Part shown: positions 35,038-42,570 of the stretch, piece after piece
Numbering within the stretch: position 1 is the stretch's first letter
Layout of the letters: every line of letters starts with the position of its first letter
NCBI RefSeq assembly: GCF_041107455.1
Contig: NZ_JBGBPY010000001.1
Location: forward strand, 1,116,001 to 1,180,000
Source: Rhodanobacter humi
GTDB lineage: Bacteria; Pseudomonadota; Gammaproteobacteria; Xanthomonadales; Rhodanobacteraceae
Reading direction: 5' to 3'
DNA: 64,000 bases
Program-made: the position numbers and the translations under genes
The notes under the pieces: generated by a model
Told to the model about the DNA's origin: nothing
The model's database searches: none
What the model saw: only the letters and a program-made list of their open reading frames with translations

Positions 35038-35558
35038 CAAACGTCGACGACGATGGTGTCGGCGATCAGGTCATGCAGGCAACGACGTTCCTTGCCGAAG
35101 ATCAGCAGCGGGTCGATCAGGCCGACGAAGCGCCCCACCAGCGGGATCATGCCGAGCAGCACGACCGGCACCACGCGCAGGAAGATGTAGCGGAGCAACG
35201 TGATCGGACTGCCGTCGGTGCGCACCATCGCGATCTCCAGCATTCGCTTGCCGATGGTCTGGCCGCTCTGGTGCACCATCACGCAGTTGACCACGAACAC
35301 GCCGAGCATCAGCAGGAAGCCGAGGAAGATCAGCATGCCGGCGGTATGCGGCGCCGGAAATCCCTGCCGAGTCGCGCTGTAATACATCACGCCCGCCCAA
35401 ACGAACAAACCGAGCCAGGGCAGATTGATCAAGCCATCGATGATCGCCGCGCCGAGGCGCTTGCCGCGACCGGCCTTGCGGCTTTCCAGATCGGCGGCAT
35501 CGCTGCCGCCCACGTCCCCCACGACCGCGGCAGGCGCCGCGTACGGATTGCTTTCCAT
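35037..35558 (-). CDS. RDD family membrane protein (first gene of the MoxR operon)
   Basis: A 173-residue RDD protein. The N-terminus is a MESNPYAAPA-type tag and a short acidic linker, then GRGKRLGAAIIDGLINLPWL, the HQSGQTIGKRMLEIAMVRTD core and the C-terminal RRCLHDLIADTIVV. Three to four hydrophobic segments are visible. It is the first gene of the run 35558-28325. The 160 bases upstream, which must carry the operon promoter, show no pattern I recognise. It is only distantly similar to the next gene's product despite the shared domain. Confidence 0.88.
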   Translation of the reverse strand: MESNPYAAPAAVVGDVGGSDAADLESRKAGRGKRLGAAIIDGLINLPWLGLFVWAGVMYYSATRQGFPAPHTAGMLIFLGFLLMLGVFVVNCVMVHQSGQTIGKRMLEIAMVRTDGSPITLLRYIFLRVVPVVLLGMIPLVGRFVGLIDPLLIFGKERRCLHDLIADTIVVDV

Positions 35559-35718
35559 ACTTTCCCCCGGTTGCTGTCCATGGCCGCCCGTCCCCCCGAC
35601 GCGCGTGTCCGCGGAGTATAGGGGCGCTTTTTGCCGGCTGGCTAGACACCCGAACGGCAGGAATCTTCGACGCGGGAGACGGCGGCGCCACTACTAAAAC
35701 CGGCGCCCGCCGGGTGGC

Positions 35719-36186
35719 TCAGCGCTTGGGCTTGAGCAGCGTGCCGATGCAGTTCGGTGCGCCGCACAGGCACTGCCACAGCTTCTTCAGGCGCGCGGTG
35801 TGCGGCACGTCGAGGATGATGCCGTAGTCGTAGGTGAGCTCCTCGCCGGGCTTGATGGCGCGGATCGCCTCGATCAGCACCTTGTCGTGGCGCGGATTGC
35901 CGTCGGCGCTTTCCTCCACCACCGCGCGACAGTTCGGCGCGCAGCTGTGGTTGATCCAGCGCGCGCTGTTGCCGTGGCGGTTGGCGTCGACGATGTAGTC
36001 GTCGTTGAGCGTGAACAGGAAGGTGTGGCCGGTCTCGCCGCCGTCGCCGTACATGTCGTCGGCCTCGGCGTGGGTCATCAGCGTGCCCTTGTACTGGATG
36101 ACTTCCTCGCCCTTCTTGATCGGGGCGACGGCGAACACGCCATTGCCGTGGATGGGGGAACGGCGGGCGACGATGCGACGGGTCAT
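35719..36186 (-). CDS. SET domain protein (lysine methyltransferase-like)
   Basis: A 155-residue SET-domain protein, a fold that transfers methyl from SAM to protein lysines and is mainly eukaryotic. The motifs are complete: RRSPIHGNGVFA at the start, RWINHSCAPNC (the SAM-binding NHSC knot) and GEELTYDYGI (catalytic Tyr), followed by a post-SET Cys cluster (CLCGAPNCIG). So an active enzyme is plausible. The ATG at 36186 is chosen because the conserved MTRRIVARRS begins there; an ATG at 36216 is possible. It is divergent from the lipoprotein gene. The substrate is unknown; a ribosomal or nucleoid protein are options in bacteria. Confidence 0.9.
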   Translation of the reverse strand: MTRRIVARRSPIHGNGVFAVAPIKKGEEVIQYKGTLMTHAEADDMYGDGGETGHTFLFTLNDDYIVDANRHGNSARWINHSCAPNCRAVVEESADGNPRHDKVLIEAIRAIKPGEELTYDYGIILDVPHTARLKKLWQCLCGAPNCIGTLLKPKR

Positions 36187-36308
36187 GGCAATCGATATCG
36201 GTGGGGAACGCGCCATGATGCCTGCAGTCCATTGCGCTGGAAACCTCCCGGCATTGACGCGCGCGCCGGCCCCGGGTCAAGATTCAAACAATCGTTTGAG
36301 GTGCATCC

Positions 36309-36806
36309 ATGAAGCGACTGCTCCGCTGCCTCGTCCTCGTCGCCCTCGCCGCCGCCCTGGTGGCCTGCGGTGCGCCGCGCAAGAGCGTGTTCCCGCCCAC
36401 GCTCAGCGTGCAGCAGATGCAGGTGCTGCCGAACGGCGCGTGGCGCCTCACCGTGCGCATCCAGAACAACAGCTACGGCGGCATGGATTTCAAGGCCATC
36501 GACGGCACGCTGCAGGTGGCCGACGGCATCCCGGTACGCCTGCATGCCGCGTTCGATCTCGACATCCCGGCCTTCGCCGGCGATGTGACCACGCTCGACG
36601 TGCTGCCCACGCCCGCGATGGGCAACGCGCTCGCGGCCGTCGCGGCCAAGGGCAGCGCCGGCTCGCTGGCTTACGCGGTCAGCGGCACGGTGCACTGCCT
36701 GCCGGACCTGGCCGACCGGCCGGACGACAAGAACCCGCGCGACTTCCCGTTCCAGCACCGCGATTACCTCTCGCCGGTGCCGGGCATCGCCCACACCTTT
36801 CGCTGA
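36309..36806 (+). CDS. LEA type 2 family lipoprotein
   Basis: A 165-residue lipoprotein. A signal with lipobox (LVLVALAAALVAC, Cys at residue 20) precedes an immunoglobulin-like LEA14/WHy-type domain: WRLTVRIQNNSYGGMDFKAIDGTLQVADG is the characteristic pair of strands, although it lacks the strict plant LEA motifs. Such proteins are linked with desiccation or stress tolerance in other organisms; the bacterial role is unclear. It is followed after 27 bases by an acyl-CoA dehydrogenase gene on the same strand, so the two may be cotranscribed. Confidence 0.8.
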   Translation: MKRLLRCLVLVALAAALVACGAPRKSVFPPTLSVQQMQVLPNGAWRLTVRIQNNSYGGMDFKAIDGTLQVADGIPVRLHAAFDLDIPAFAGDVTTLDVLPTPAMGNALAAVAAKGSAGSLAYAVSGTVHCLPDLADRPDDKNPRDFPFQHRDYLSPVPGIAHTFR

Positions 36807-36833
36807 TCCTTCCGCAGTCCCAGAGGCAACGCC

Positions 36834-38609
36834 ATGACGATCTACAAGGCCCCGCTAGCCGACCAGCGCTTCGCCCTTTTCGACCTGCTCGGCGCCGAGG
36901 CCGTGCTCACGCAACTGCAGGGCGGCGCAGAACACGGCCGCGATCTGCTGGACGCGGTGCTGGAGGAAGCCGGCAAGCTCGCCGAACAGGTGCTGGCGCC
37001 CACCAATGCATCGGGCGATGCCGAAGGCTGCCACTACGACAAGGCCACCCACGCGGTGACCACGCCCAAGGGCTTCAAGGAGGCGTTCAAGGCCTTCGCC
37101 GACGGCGGCTGGGCCGGCCTCACCGCGAAGGAGGCGTTCGGCGGCCAGGCGCTGCCGGGCGTGCTGGGCATCGCCACCACCGAGCTGTTCCAGTCCGGCA
37201 ACCTGGCGTGGAGCCTGTATCCGCTGCTCAGCGAAGGCGCCTGCCACGCGATGGAGCTGCACGGCACCGAAGCGCAGCAGCACACCTACCTGAAGCCCAT
37301 CGTGGAAGGTCGCTGGACCGGCACGATGTGTCTCACCGAGCCGCAGGCCGGCTCCGACCTCGGCTTGCTCAAGACCCGCGCCGAACCGAACGCCGACGGC
37401 AGCTACGCGATCAGCGGCACCAAGATCTTCATCAGCGCAGGCGAACACGACCTCGCCGAGAACATCGTGCACCTGGTGCTGGCGCGCCTGCCCGACGCGC
37501 CGGCCGGCAGCCGCGGCATCTCGATGTTCATCGTGCCGAAGTTCAAGGTGAATGCGGACGGTTCGCTCGGTGTGCGCAACGCCGCGTTTGCCGGCGCGAT
37601 CGAGCACAAGATGGGCATCAAGGGTTCGGCCACCTGCGTGATGAACTTCGACGGCGCGGAAGGCTTCCTGATCGGCCAGCCGCACAAGGGCCTCGCGGCG
37701 ATGTTCACCATGATGAATGCCGCACGCCTGTCGGTGGGCGTGCAGGGTCTGGCGCTGGCCGAGCGCGCCTGGCAGAACAGCCTGAACTACGCGCGCGAGC
37801 GCCTGCAGGGCCGCGCGCTGTCCGGCGCGAAGTTCCCCGACAAGGTGGCCGACAACCTGCTGGCGCAGCCCGACGTGCGCCGCATGCTGCTGACCCAGCG
37901 CGCCTTCGTGGAAGGCTCGCGCGCGCTGCTCTACTACACCGCGCTGCAGACCGACATCGAGGCGCGCGGCGTGGACGAAGCCACGCGCAAGGCCGCCGGC
38001 GAGCTGGTCGCCTTCCTGATCCCGATCGCCAAGGGCGTGGTGACCGAGCTCGCGCAGGAGTGCACCAAGGAGGCGTTGCAGGTGTACGGCGGCCACGGCT
38101 ACATCGGCGAGAACGGCATGGAGCAGTTCGTGCGCGACGCGCGCATCATCACGCTGTACGAGGGCACCACCGGCATCCAGGCCGCCGACCTGCTGGGCCG
38201 CAAGATCCTCCAATTGCAGGGCGTGGGCGCAAAGCACTTCCTGGAAGAGATCGGTGCATTCTGCAAGGCGCACGCGGGCGACACCGCGCTGCGCCCATTG
38301 ATCGGCCCGCTTGCTGCCGCCGTGAAGGAATGGAGCGAGCTCACTTCGGCGCTGGCCAAGCGCGTGGCGGCGAACCCCGAGGAACTGGGCGCCGCCGCGA
38401 CGGACTACCTGTGGTACTCGGGCTACGTCACGCTCGCCTACTTCCAGGCGCGCAGCGTGGCCGCGGCCGAGGCAAGCATGCAATCCGCAGCATTCAAGCA
38501 GGCCAAGCGCGACACCGCCGCGTTCTACTTCGCCCGCATCCTGCCGCGCACCCTGATGCACAAGGCGGCGATCGAGGCCGGCGTGGCGACGCTGCCCGAC
38601 ATCGCCTGA
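36834..38609 (+). CDS. acyl-CoA dehydrogenase (C-terminal-domain type)
   Basis: A 591-residue FAD enzyme of beta-oxidation that makes 2-enoyl-CoA from acyl-CoA. MCLTEPQAGSDLG is the flavin/substrate motif, YAISGTKIFISAGEHD follows, and the catalytic Glu lies in TLYEGTTGIQAADL; an extra C-terminal domain of ~120 residues is present, as in the long bacterial class usually annotated fadE-like. The ATG at 36834 begins MTIYKAPL, typical for this class. A convergent inverted repeat with a T-run follows (38620-38693). Chain-length preference cannot be read from sequence. Confidence 0.95.
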   Translation: MTIYKAPLADQRFALFDLLGAEAVLTQLQGGAEHGRDLLDAVLEEAGKLAEQVLAPTNASGDAEGCHYDKATHAVTTPKGFKEAFKAFADGGWAGLTAKEAFGGQALPGVLGIATTELFQSGNLAWSLYPLLSEGACHAMELHGTEAQQHTYLKPIVEGRWTGTMCLTEPQAGSDLGLLKTRAEPNADGSYAISGTKIFISAGEHDLAENIVHLVLARLPDAPAGSRGISMFIVPKFKVNADGSLGVRNAAFAGAIEHKMGIKGSATCVMNFDGAEGFLIGQPHKGLAAMFTMMNAARLSVGVQGLALAERAWQNSLNYARERLQGRALSGAKFPDKVADNLLAQPDVRRMLLTQRAFVEGSRALLYYTALQTDIEARGVDEATRKAAGELVAFLIPIAKGVVTELAQECTKEALQVYGGHGYIGENGMEQFVRDARIITLYEGTTGIQAADLLGRKILQLQGVGAKHFLEEIGAFCKAHAGDTALRPLIGPLAAAVKEWSELTSALAKRVAANPEELGAAATDYLWYSGYVTLAYFQARSVAAAEASMQSAAFKQAKRDTAAFYFARILPRTLMHKAAIEAGVATLPDIA

Positions 38610-38619
38610 CCGCACGCCT

Positions 38620-38698
38620 GTAGGAGCGGCCTCAGCCGCGATGCTCTTCGTTGCGTTATCGCGAAGGCGAATCGCCGCTGAAGCCGCTCCTACGGTTT
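38620..38698. repeat. inverted repeat, family B, with T-run (terminator-like)
   Basis: Arms GTAGGAGCGGCCTCAGCCGCGA (38620-38641) and TCGCCGCTGAAGCCGCTCCTAC (38672-38693) pair almost perfectly and TTTTT follows at 38696. It can serve as a terminator for the dehydrogenase. The stop codon of the opposite-strand lipoprotein hydrolase (TAG at 38692-38690) lies inside the right arm. Confidence 0.85.
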
Positions 38699-40567
38699 TT
38701 CGCGCGCCAGATGCTGCCGCATGATGCGGCGCAGTTCGAGGATCGCCGCGGGCGTCTCCTGCACGCTGTGCCAGGACGGGATCACCACTTCGGAGGCCGC
38801 GCCCGCGAGATGCGCGCTGGTGTAGGGCACCACGCCGTCGCTGCTCTGCGCCAGCTCGCCATGCGGCTTGTACAGGCCGATGATCGAGTGGTAGCGCACG
38901 CCCGGCGAGATCGGCAGGTTCTCGGTGGCGACGATGAAGGGGTCGGTGTCGCTGAGGTTGTCCACGCTGTTGGAGACGTGCAGCGGCGCGCCCTTGCCGC
39001 TGTCGTCCTTGAGCAGGTCGGAGATGCTGGTCATTTCCTTGAGCACGCTGAACGGCAGGCGGATCAGCTCGGCCACCCAGCGGGCGAGACGGTGCCGCGC
39101 CGTCGGCGTGCCGCGGTGCGGTGCGGCGAGGAACACCGCCTCATCCACCTGCGGCATCGGCGAGAACTGCAGGTAGGGCTCCAGCGCCTTGTGCAGCCGC
39201 GTGCGCTTGGCGGCGGAGAGCCGACTGCCCTCCGGCACCAGGCTCCACAGCTTGTCGCCGCTGGACGACACCAGCAGGCGCGCGATCACCCCGCCCATGC
39301 TGTGCCCCACCAGCATCATGTGGTGCGTGGCCCGCGTGGTTCCGCCGGGATCGAAGTGGCGGATGGTGGCGTCCAGCGCGCGGCGGATCTGCATCAGGTT
39401 CACCGCGATCGGCGCGTTGGTGGGGTAGTAGACCTGCCACACCTGGTAGTGGCGGCGCAGTTGCTCGTCGCCCAGCACCTCGTTCGCCACGTTGACCCAA
39501 GCCTCGGGACTGCTGGCCAGGCCGTGCAGCATCACCACCGTCAGGCGATCCGGATCCCAGGGCTGCATGAGCAGCACGCGCGGCTCCTTGATGCCGCCCT
39601 CGCGCCCCAGCAGCGAGCGGATCGACTGCATCGCGAAGCCGGAGCGGGCCAGCCACAGGCCGTAGGGCGCGGTGAAGTTCGCGCCCAGCGGCACGCTGCG
39701 GCCGGCGATGGCGACGTCCGCGTCGCGGTAGGGATCGCGCACCAGCAACTGTGCCTGCCGCGTGTCCAGCACTTCGTCCAGCGTGTGGCCGCCGAACACC
39801 AGCACGCCGGTCATCGCCGCGTAACGCGGTTCGCGCCACGGTTCAGCCGGCGCATCCGGAGCGGGCGGCGGCGCCACCGCCACGAAGTCCGAGCCGAAAC
39901 CGTCGCGCCGGTAGACGTTGCGCAGACCCTTGAAGCGCAGCGCCGAAGCGGGGATCAGCTCCGTCGGCGCGGCGCGCAGGTGCAGGTCGGTATCCGGCCG
40001 CAGCACGGTCCAGCCCGCCAGCTCGGTCTGCGTCCAGCCGGTGCTTAGCCTGGGCAGCTCCTCGAACCAGCGTCCCACCACGCGCTCCACCGCGTAGTCG
40101 TAGAACGCGATCACCTTGGCCTGGCGCTGGTCGAATACGCGCTCGGCAGGCGTGCGCTTCGTGTAGAACAGGTAGGCGTAGGCGTAGCGCGCGCTCTGCA
40201 GGTAGGCGTCCAGCGTGGCGTCGTCGATCGCGGGACCCTTGTCGCCGCGCAGCGCGCGGCCCAGCCACAGCTCGGACAGCGCGGACAGCCGCCGCTCCTC
40301 GTCGAGCCCGCTGGCGTGCTCGACGATTTCGGTGCAGCTGGCGAAGGATTGCGTGCACTGCTTCGCGTTCAACGCCACCACGTTCAGCGCCTGCACGGTG
40401 CCGTCGCTGAACTGTTTGCTGCCGATCACGTCGGCGCGCCGCTCGCTCACCACGTCGCTCGGCTTGAGCCGGCTTACGCCCACCATGGCGCAGGCATTGA
40501 GGCATAGCAGCAGCGCCGTCATGGCAAGCCGCGGCAACCAGGCCCAGCTGATCGAATCGCCCTGCAT
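38690..40567 (-). CDS. alpha/beta-hydrolase lipoprotein (esterase/lipase-like)
   Basis: A 625-residue membrane-attached hydrolase. A signal peptide with lipobox (LLLCLNAC, Cys about residue 24) precedes ~300 residues of N-terminal domain, then the hydrolase fold: TVVMLHGLASSPEAWVN (oxyanion HG) and the nucleophile elbow MLVGHSMGGVIARLL; the acid and His are probably in SDGVVPYTSA and VVIPSWHSVQETP. It resembles PGAP1/lipase-class serine hydrolases, substrate unknown. The ATG at 40567 follows GGGGCAGGGA; ATG 40522 is an alternative. The frame is open far upstream but that part overlaps the DUF4105 gene and is not coding. The stop is inside a family B repeat. Confidence 0.85.
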   Translation of the reverse strand: MQGDSISWAWLPRLAMTALLLCLNACAMVGVSRLKPSDVVSERRADVIGSKQFSDGTVQALNVVALNAKQCTQSFASCTEIVEHASGLDEERRLSALSELWLGRALRGDKGPAIDDATLDAYLQSARYAYAYLFYTKRTPAERVFDQRQAKVIAFYDYAVERVVGRWFEELPRLSTGWTQTELAGWTVLRPDTDLHLRAAPTELIPASALRFKGLRNVYRRDGFGSDFVAVAPPPAPDAPAEPWREPRYAAMTGVLVFGGHTLDEVLDTRQAQLLVRDPYRDADVAIAGRSVPLGANFTAPYGLWLARSGFAMQSIRSLLGREGGIKEPRVLLMQPWDPDRLTVVMLHGLASSPEAWVNVANEVLGDEQLRRHYQVWQVYYPTNAPIAVNLMQIRRALDATIRHFDPGGTTRATHHMMLVGHSMGGVIARLLVSSSGDKLWSLVPEGSRLSAAKRTRLHKALEPYLQFSPMPQVDEAVFLAAPHRGTPTARHRLARWVAELIRLPFSVLKEMTSISDLLKDDSGKGAPLHVSNSVDNLSDTDPFIVATENLPISPGVRYHSIIGLYKPHGELAQSSDGVVPYTSAHLAGAASEVVIPSWHSVQETPAAILELRRIMRQHLAREKP

Positions 40568-40684
40568 TCCCTGCCCCGCTTCCGCCCTGGCAACTGGCAC
40601 GATTGTAGTCACAGCCGCCGACGCCCCGTTGCCTTCCCCTGCGCATCGCGGCAGGCTGGCCGCATCCGGGCAAGGCAGACTGGC

Positions 40685-41689
40685 ATGACGAACTTCCTGC
40701 GCGCGATGGGACGCGGCCTGGCGCTGCTGCTGGGTGCATTGATCGCCTTCGTCTCCGGCGCCTGGGGGGCACTCGCGCTGTGGTACCAGCTGCCCGGCGG
40801 CACCGCGCTGCGCACGCTGGGCGCCGTGTTGTGGGCGGCACTGGTGCTGGCGCTGTTCGCGCTGGCGATCCTGCGCCGCGCATGGTGGCCGCTGGGCGGC
40901 TACGCGCTGCTGTACGCGCTGCTGCTGGTCTGGTGGTCGGGCATCACACCCCGCAACGACCATGCCTGGGCCGACGACGTGGCGCGCCTGCTCGCCGGCG
41001 AGGTGCACGGCAACGTGGTCGTCCTGCACAACGTGCGCGACTTCCACTGGCGTAGCGACAGCGACTACGACGCGCGCTGGGAAACGCAAAGCTACGACCT
41101 CGACCATCTGGTTTCCGCCGACGCCGTGCTCTCGCACTGGGGCAGCCAGGCGATCGCCCACGCGATGATCTCGTTCGGCTTCGACGACGGCCGCCACCTG
41201 GTGTTCTCGGTGGAGATCCGCAAGCGGCGCGGCCAGCAGTTCTCCTCGATCGGCGGTTTCTTCAAGGATTTCGAGGCGATCCTGATCGCCGCGCCGGAAA
41301 GCGATCTGATCCGCGTGCGCACCAACGCACGCGGCGAGGACGACTATCTCTATCCGCTGGCGATCGAACGACCGACGATGCGCGCGCTGTTCCTGTCCTA
41401 CGTGGACAAGGCGAACCGGCTGGCGACCACGCCGGCGTTCTACAACACCGTCACCTCGAACTGCGCCTCGATGGTGTACCGCATGGCGCGCCAGCTCGAT
41501 CCCGGCCTGCCGCTGGATCCGCGCCTGCTGTTCACCGGCTACCTGCCCGGTTATCTCTACAAGATCGGCGTGCTGGACCAGCACCTCACGCTGCAGCAGT
41601 GGAACGCGCGCGCGCGCATCACCGAGCGTGCGCGCGCGAGCCGGCCGGGCGAGGATTTCTCCGCGGCGATCCGCGCACCGCGGCGCTGA
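40685..41689 (+). CDS. DUF4105 (Lnb N-terminal periplasmic-type) membrane protein
   Basis: A 334-residue protein with three N-terminal hydrophobic segments (about 10-95) and a soluble domain of the DUF4105/Lnb type: VHNVRDFHW-like segment (VVLHNVRDFHWR), DHLVSADAVLSHWG, and NTVTSNCASMVYRMA, whose Cys is the predicted nucleophile of this papain-like family. In Bdellovibrio an Lnb homologue N-acylates lipoproteins, so a lipid-linked activity is possible. It is divergent from the hydrolase lipoprotein gene, 117 bases away. Function in this organism is unproven. Confidence 0.85.
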   Translation: MTNFLRAMGRGLALLLGALIAFVSGAWGALALWYQLPGGTALRTLGAVLWAALVLALFALAILRRAWWPLGGYALLYALLLVWWSGITPRNDHAWADDVARLLAGEVHGNVVVLHNVRDFHWRSDSDYDARWETQSYDLDHLVSADAVLSHWGSQAIAHAMISFGFDDGRHLVFSVEIRKRRGQQFSSIGGFFKDFEAILIAAPESDLIRVRTNARGEDDYLYPLAIERPTMRALFLSYVDKANRLATTPAFYNTVTSNCASMVYRMARQLDPGLPLDPRLLFTGYLPGYLYKIGVLDQHLTLQQWNARARITERARASRPGEDFSAAIRAPRR

Positions 41690-41695
41690 AGCACA

Positions 41696-41721
41696 TGCCG
41701 CATCGTGCACACGATGCGGCA
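41696..41721 (+). terminator. hairpin after the DUF4105 gene
   Basis: A perfect 11-bp stem (41696-41706 with 41711-41721) and 4-nt loop lie 6 bases after the stop codon. There is no strong T-run. It is a possible terminator in the 208-bp gap before the OmpA-like gene. Confidence 0.5.
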
Positions 41722-41897
41722 ACGGAATCTTCACCACCCGCACAGGAACCTGAATCCCAGCGCAGCAGCGATGCCGCGAAATGCTCCGATGCGCGCGACA
41801 TGGGGTAGGGTCGAAACGGCAGCACCCCACACGCTTCCTCGAACGACCTGCACACCGCTGTCAATCATGTCGCAGGCACGCACCCAGGAGACACGCG

Positions 41898-42503
41898 ATG
41901 AACCTCCCCTCCCCCCGAATCGCCGTGCTGGCGGCGAGCATGCTGGCCGTTGGCCTGGCCGGTTGCTCGCAATACGTGAAGAAGGACGACTTCAGCGCCG
42001 CCATCCAGCAGTTGCAGCAGAAGCAGCAGGACCAGCAGCAGCAGATCGACTCGATCAAGCAGCAGATGCAGGAGCAGTTCTCCAAGTACGACACGCAGAT
42101 CACCGCGATGCAGGGCCGCGTCAGCGTGGACACCGTGGCGCACTTCGCCTTCAACAGCGCCACGCTGAACGACCAGGACAAGCCGGCGCTGCAGAACTTC
42201 GCGCAGACGATCAGCAAGTACCACCCGAACGTGCTGATCACGGTGGAAGGCTTCGCCGACCCGGCCGGCTCGCGCGCCTACAACCATCGCCTGGGCATGC
42301 AGCGCGCCGACGCGGTGCGCGACTTCCTGGTGCAGAACGGCATCGGCACCGACCAGGTGCGCGCAGTGAGCTACGGCAAGGATGCGAACCGCCAGGTGGT
42401 GAAGGGCGCCAGCCGCGACCGCGGCGCCGACAACCGCCGTGTCTCGCTGACGGTGGATTCCACCGGCGCCGGCGCGGTGGCCTCGGCGCCGGCAACTTCC
42501 TGA
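41898..42503 (+). CDS. OmpA family lipoprotein
   Basis: A 201-residue lipoprotein. Signal and lipobox (MLAVGLAGC, Cys about residue 23), a short coiled coil rich in Gln (about 33-65), then an OmpA C-terminal peptidoglycan-binding domain: VAHFAFNSATLN, ITVEGFADPAGSRAYNHRLG (the usual Asp of the DAP-binding site) and DNRRVSLTV. It should tie the outer membrane to peptidoglycan and resembles Pal or Lpp-OmpA hybrids. The ATG at 41898 follows AGGAG. A strong terminator follows. No tol genes are adjacent, so it is probably not the main Pal. Confidence 0.92.
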   Translation: MNLPSPRIAVLAASMLAVGLAGCSQYVKKDDFSAAIQQLQQKQQDQQQQIDSIKQQMQEQFSKYDTQITAMQGRVSVDTVAHFAFNSATLNDQDKPALQNFAQTISKYHPNVLITVEGFADPAGSRAYNHRLGMQRADAVRDFLVQNGIGTDQVRAVSYGKDANRQVVKGASRDRGADNRRVSLTVDSTGAGAVASAPATS

Positions 42504-42518
42504 AACCGGTTTCCGCGC

Positions 42519-42556
42519 AACACGAAAACGCCCGGCTTGCCCGGGCGTTTTTCGTT
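42519..42556. terminator. bidirectional rho-independent terminator
   Basis: AAAACGCCCGG (42525-42535) pairs with CCGGGCGTTTT (42541-42551) across a CTTGC loop. A-runs and T-runs on the two sides make it usable for the OmpA-like gene on the plus strand and the sensor gene on the minus strand. Confidence 0.9.
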
Positions 42557-42570
42557 GGCGTCGCGTGCGC

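Noticed and set aside
40568-41830. Upstream extension of the lipoprotein hydrolase frame on the minus strand
   Set aside because: It lies opposite the DUF4105 gene, has Arg/Gln-rich shadow composition, and the lipoprotein signal begins at 40567.
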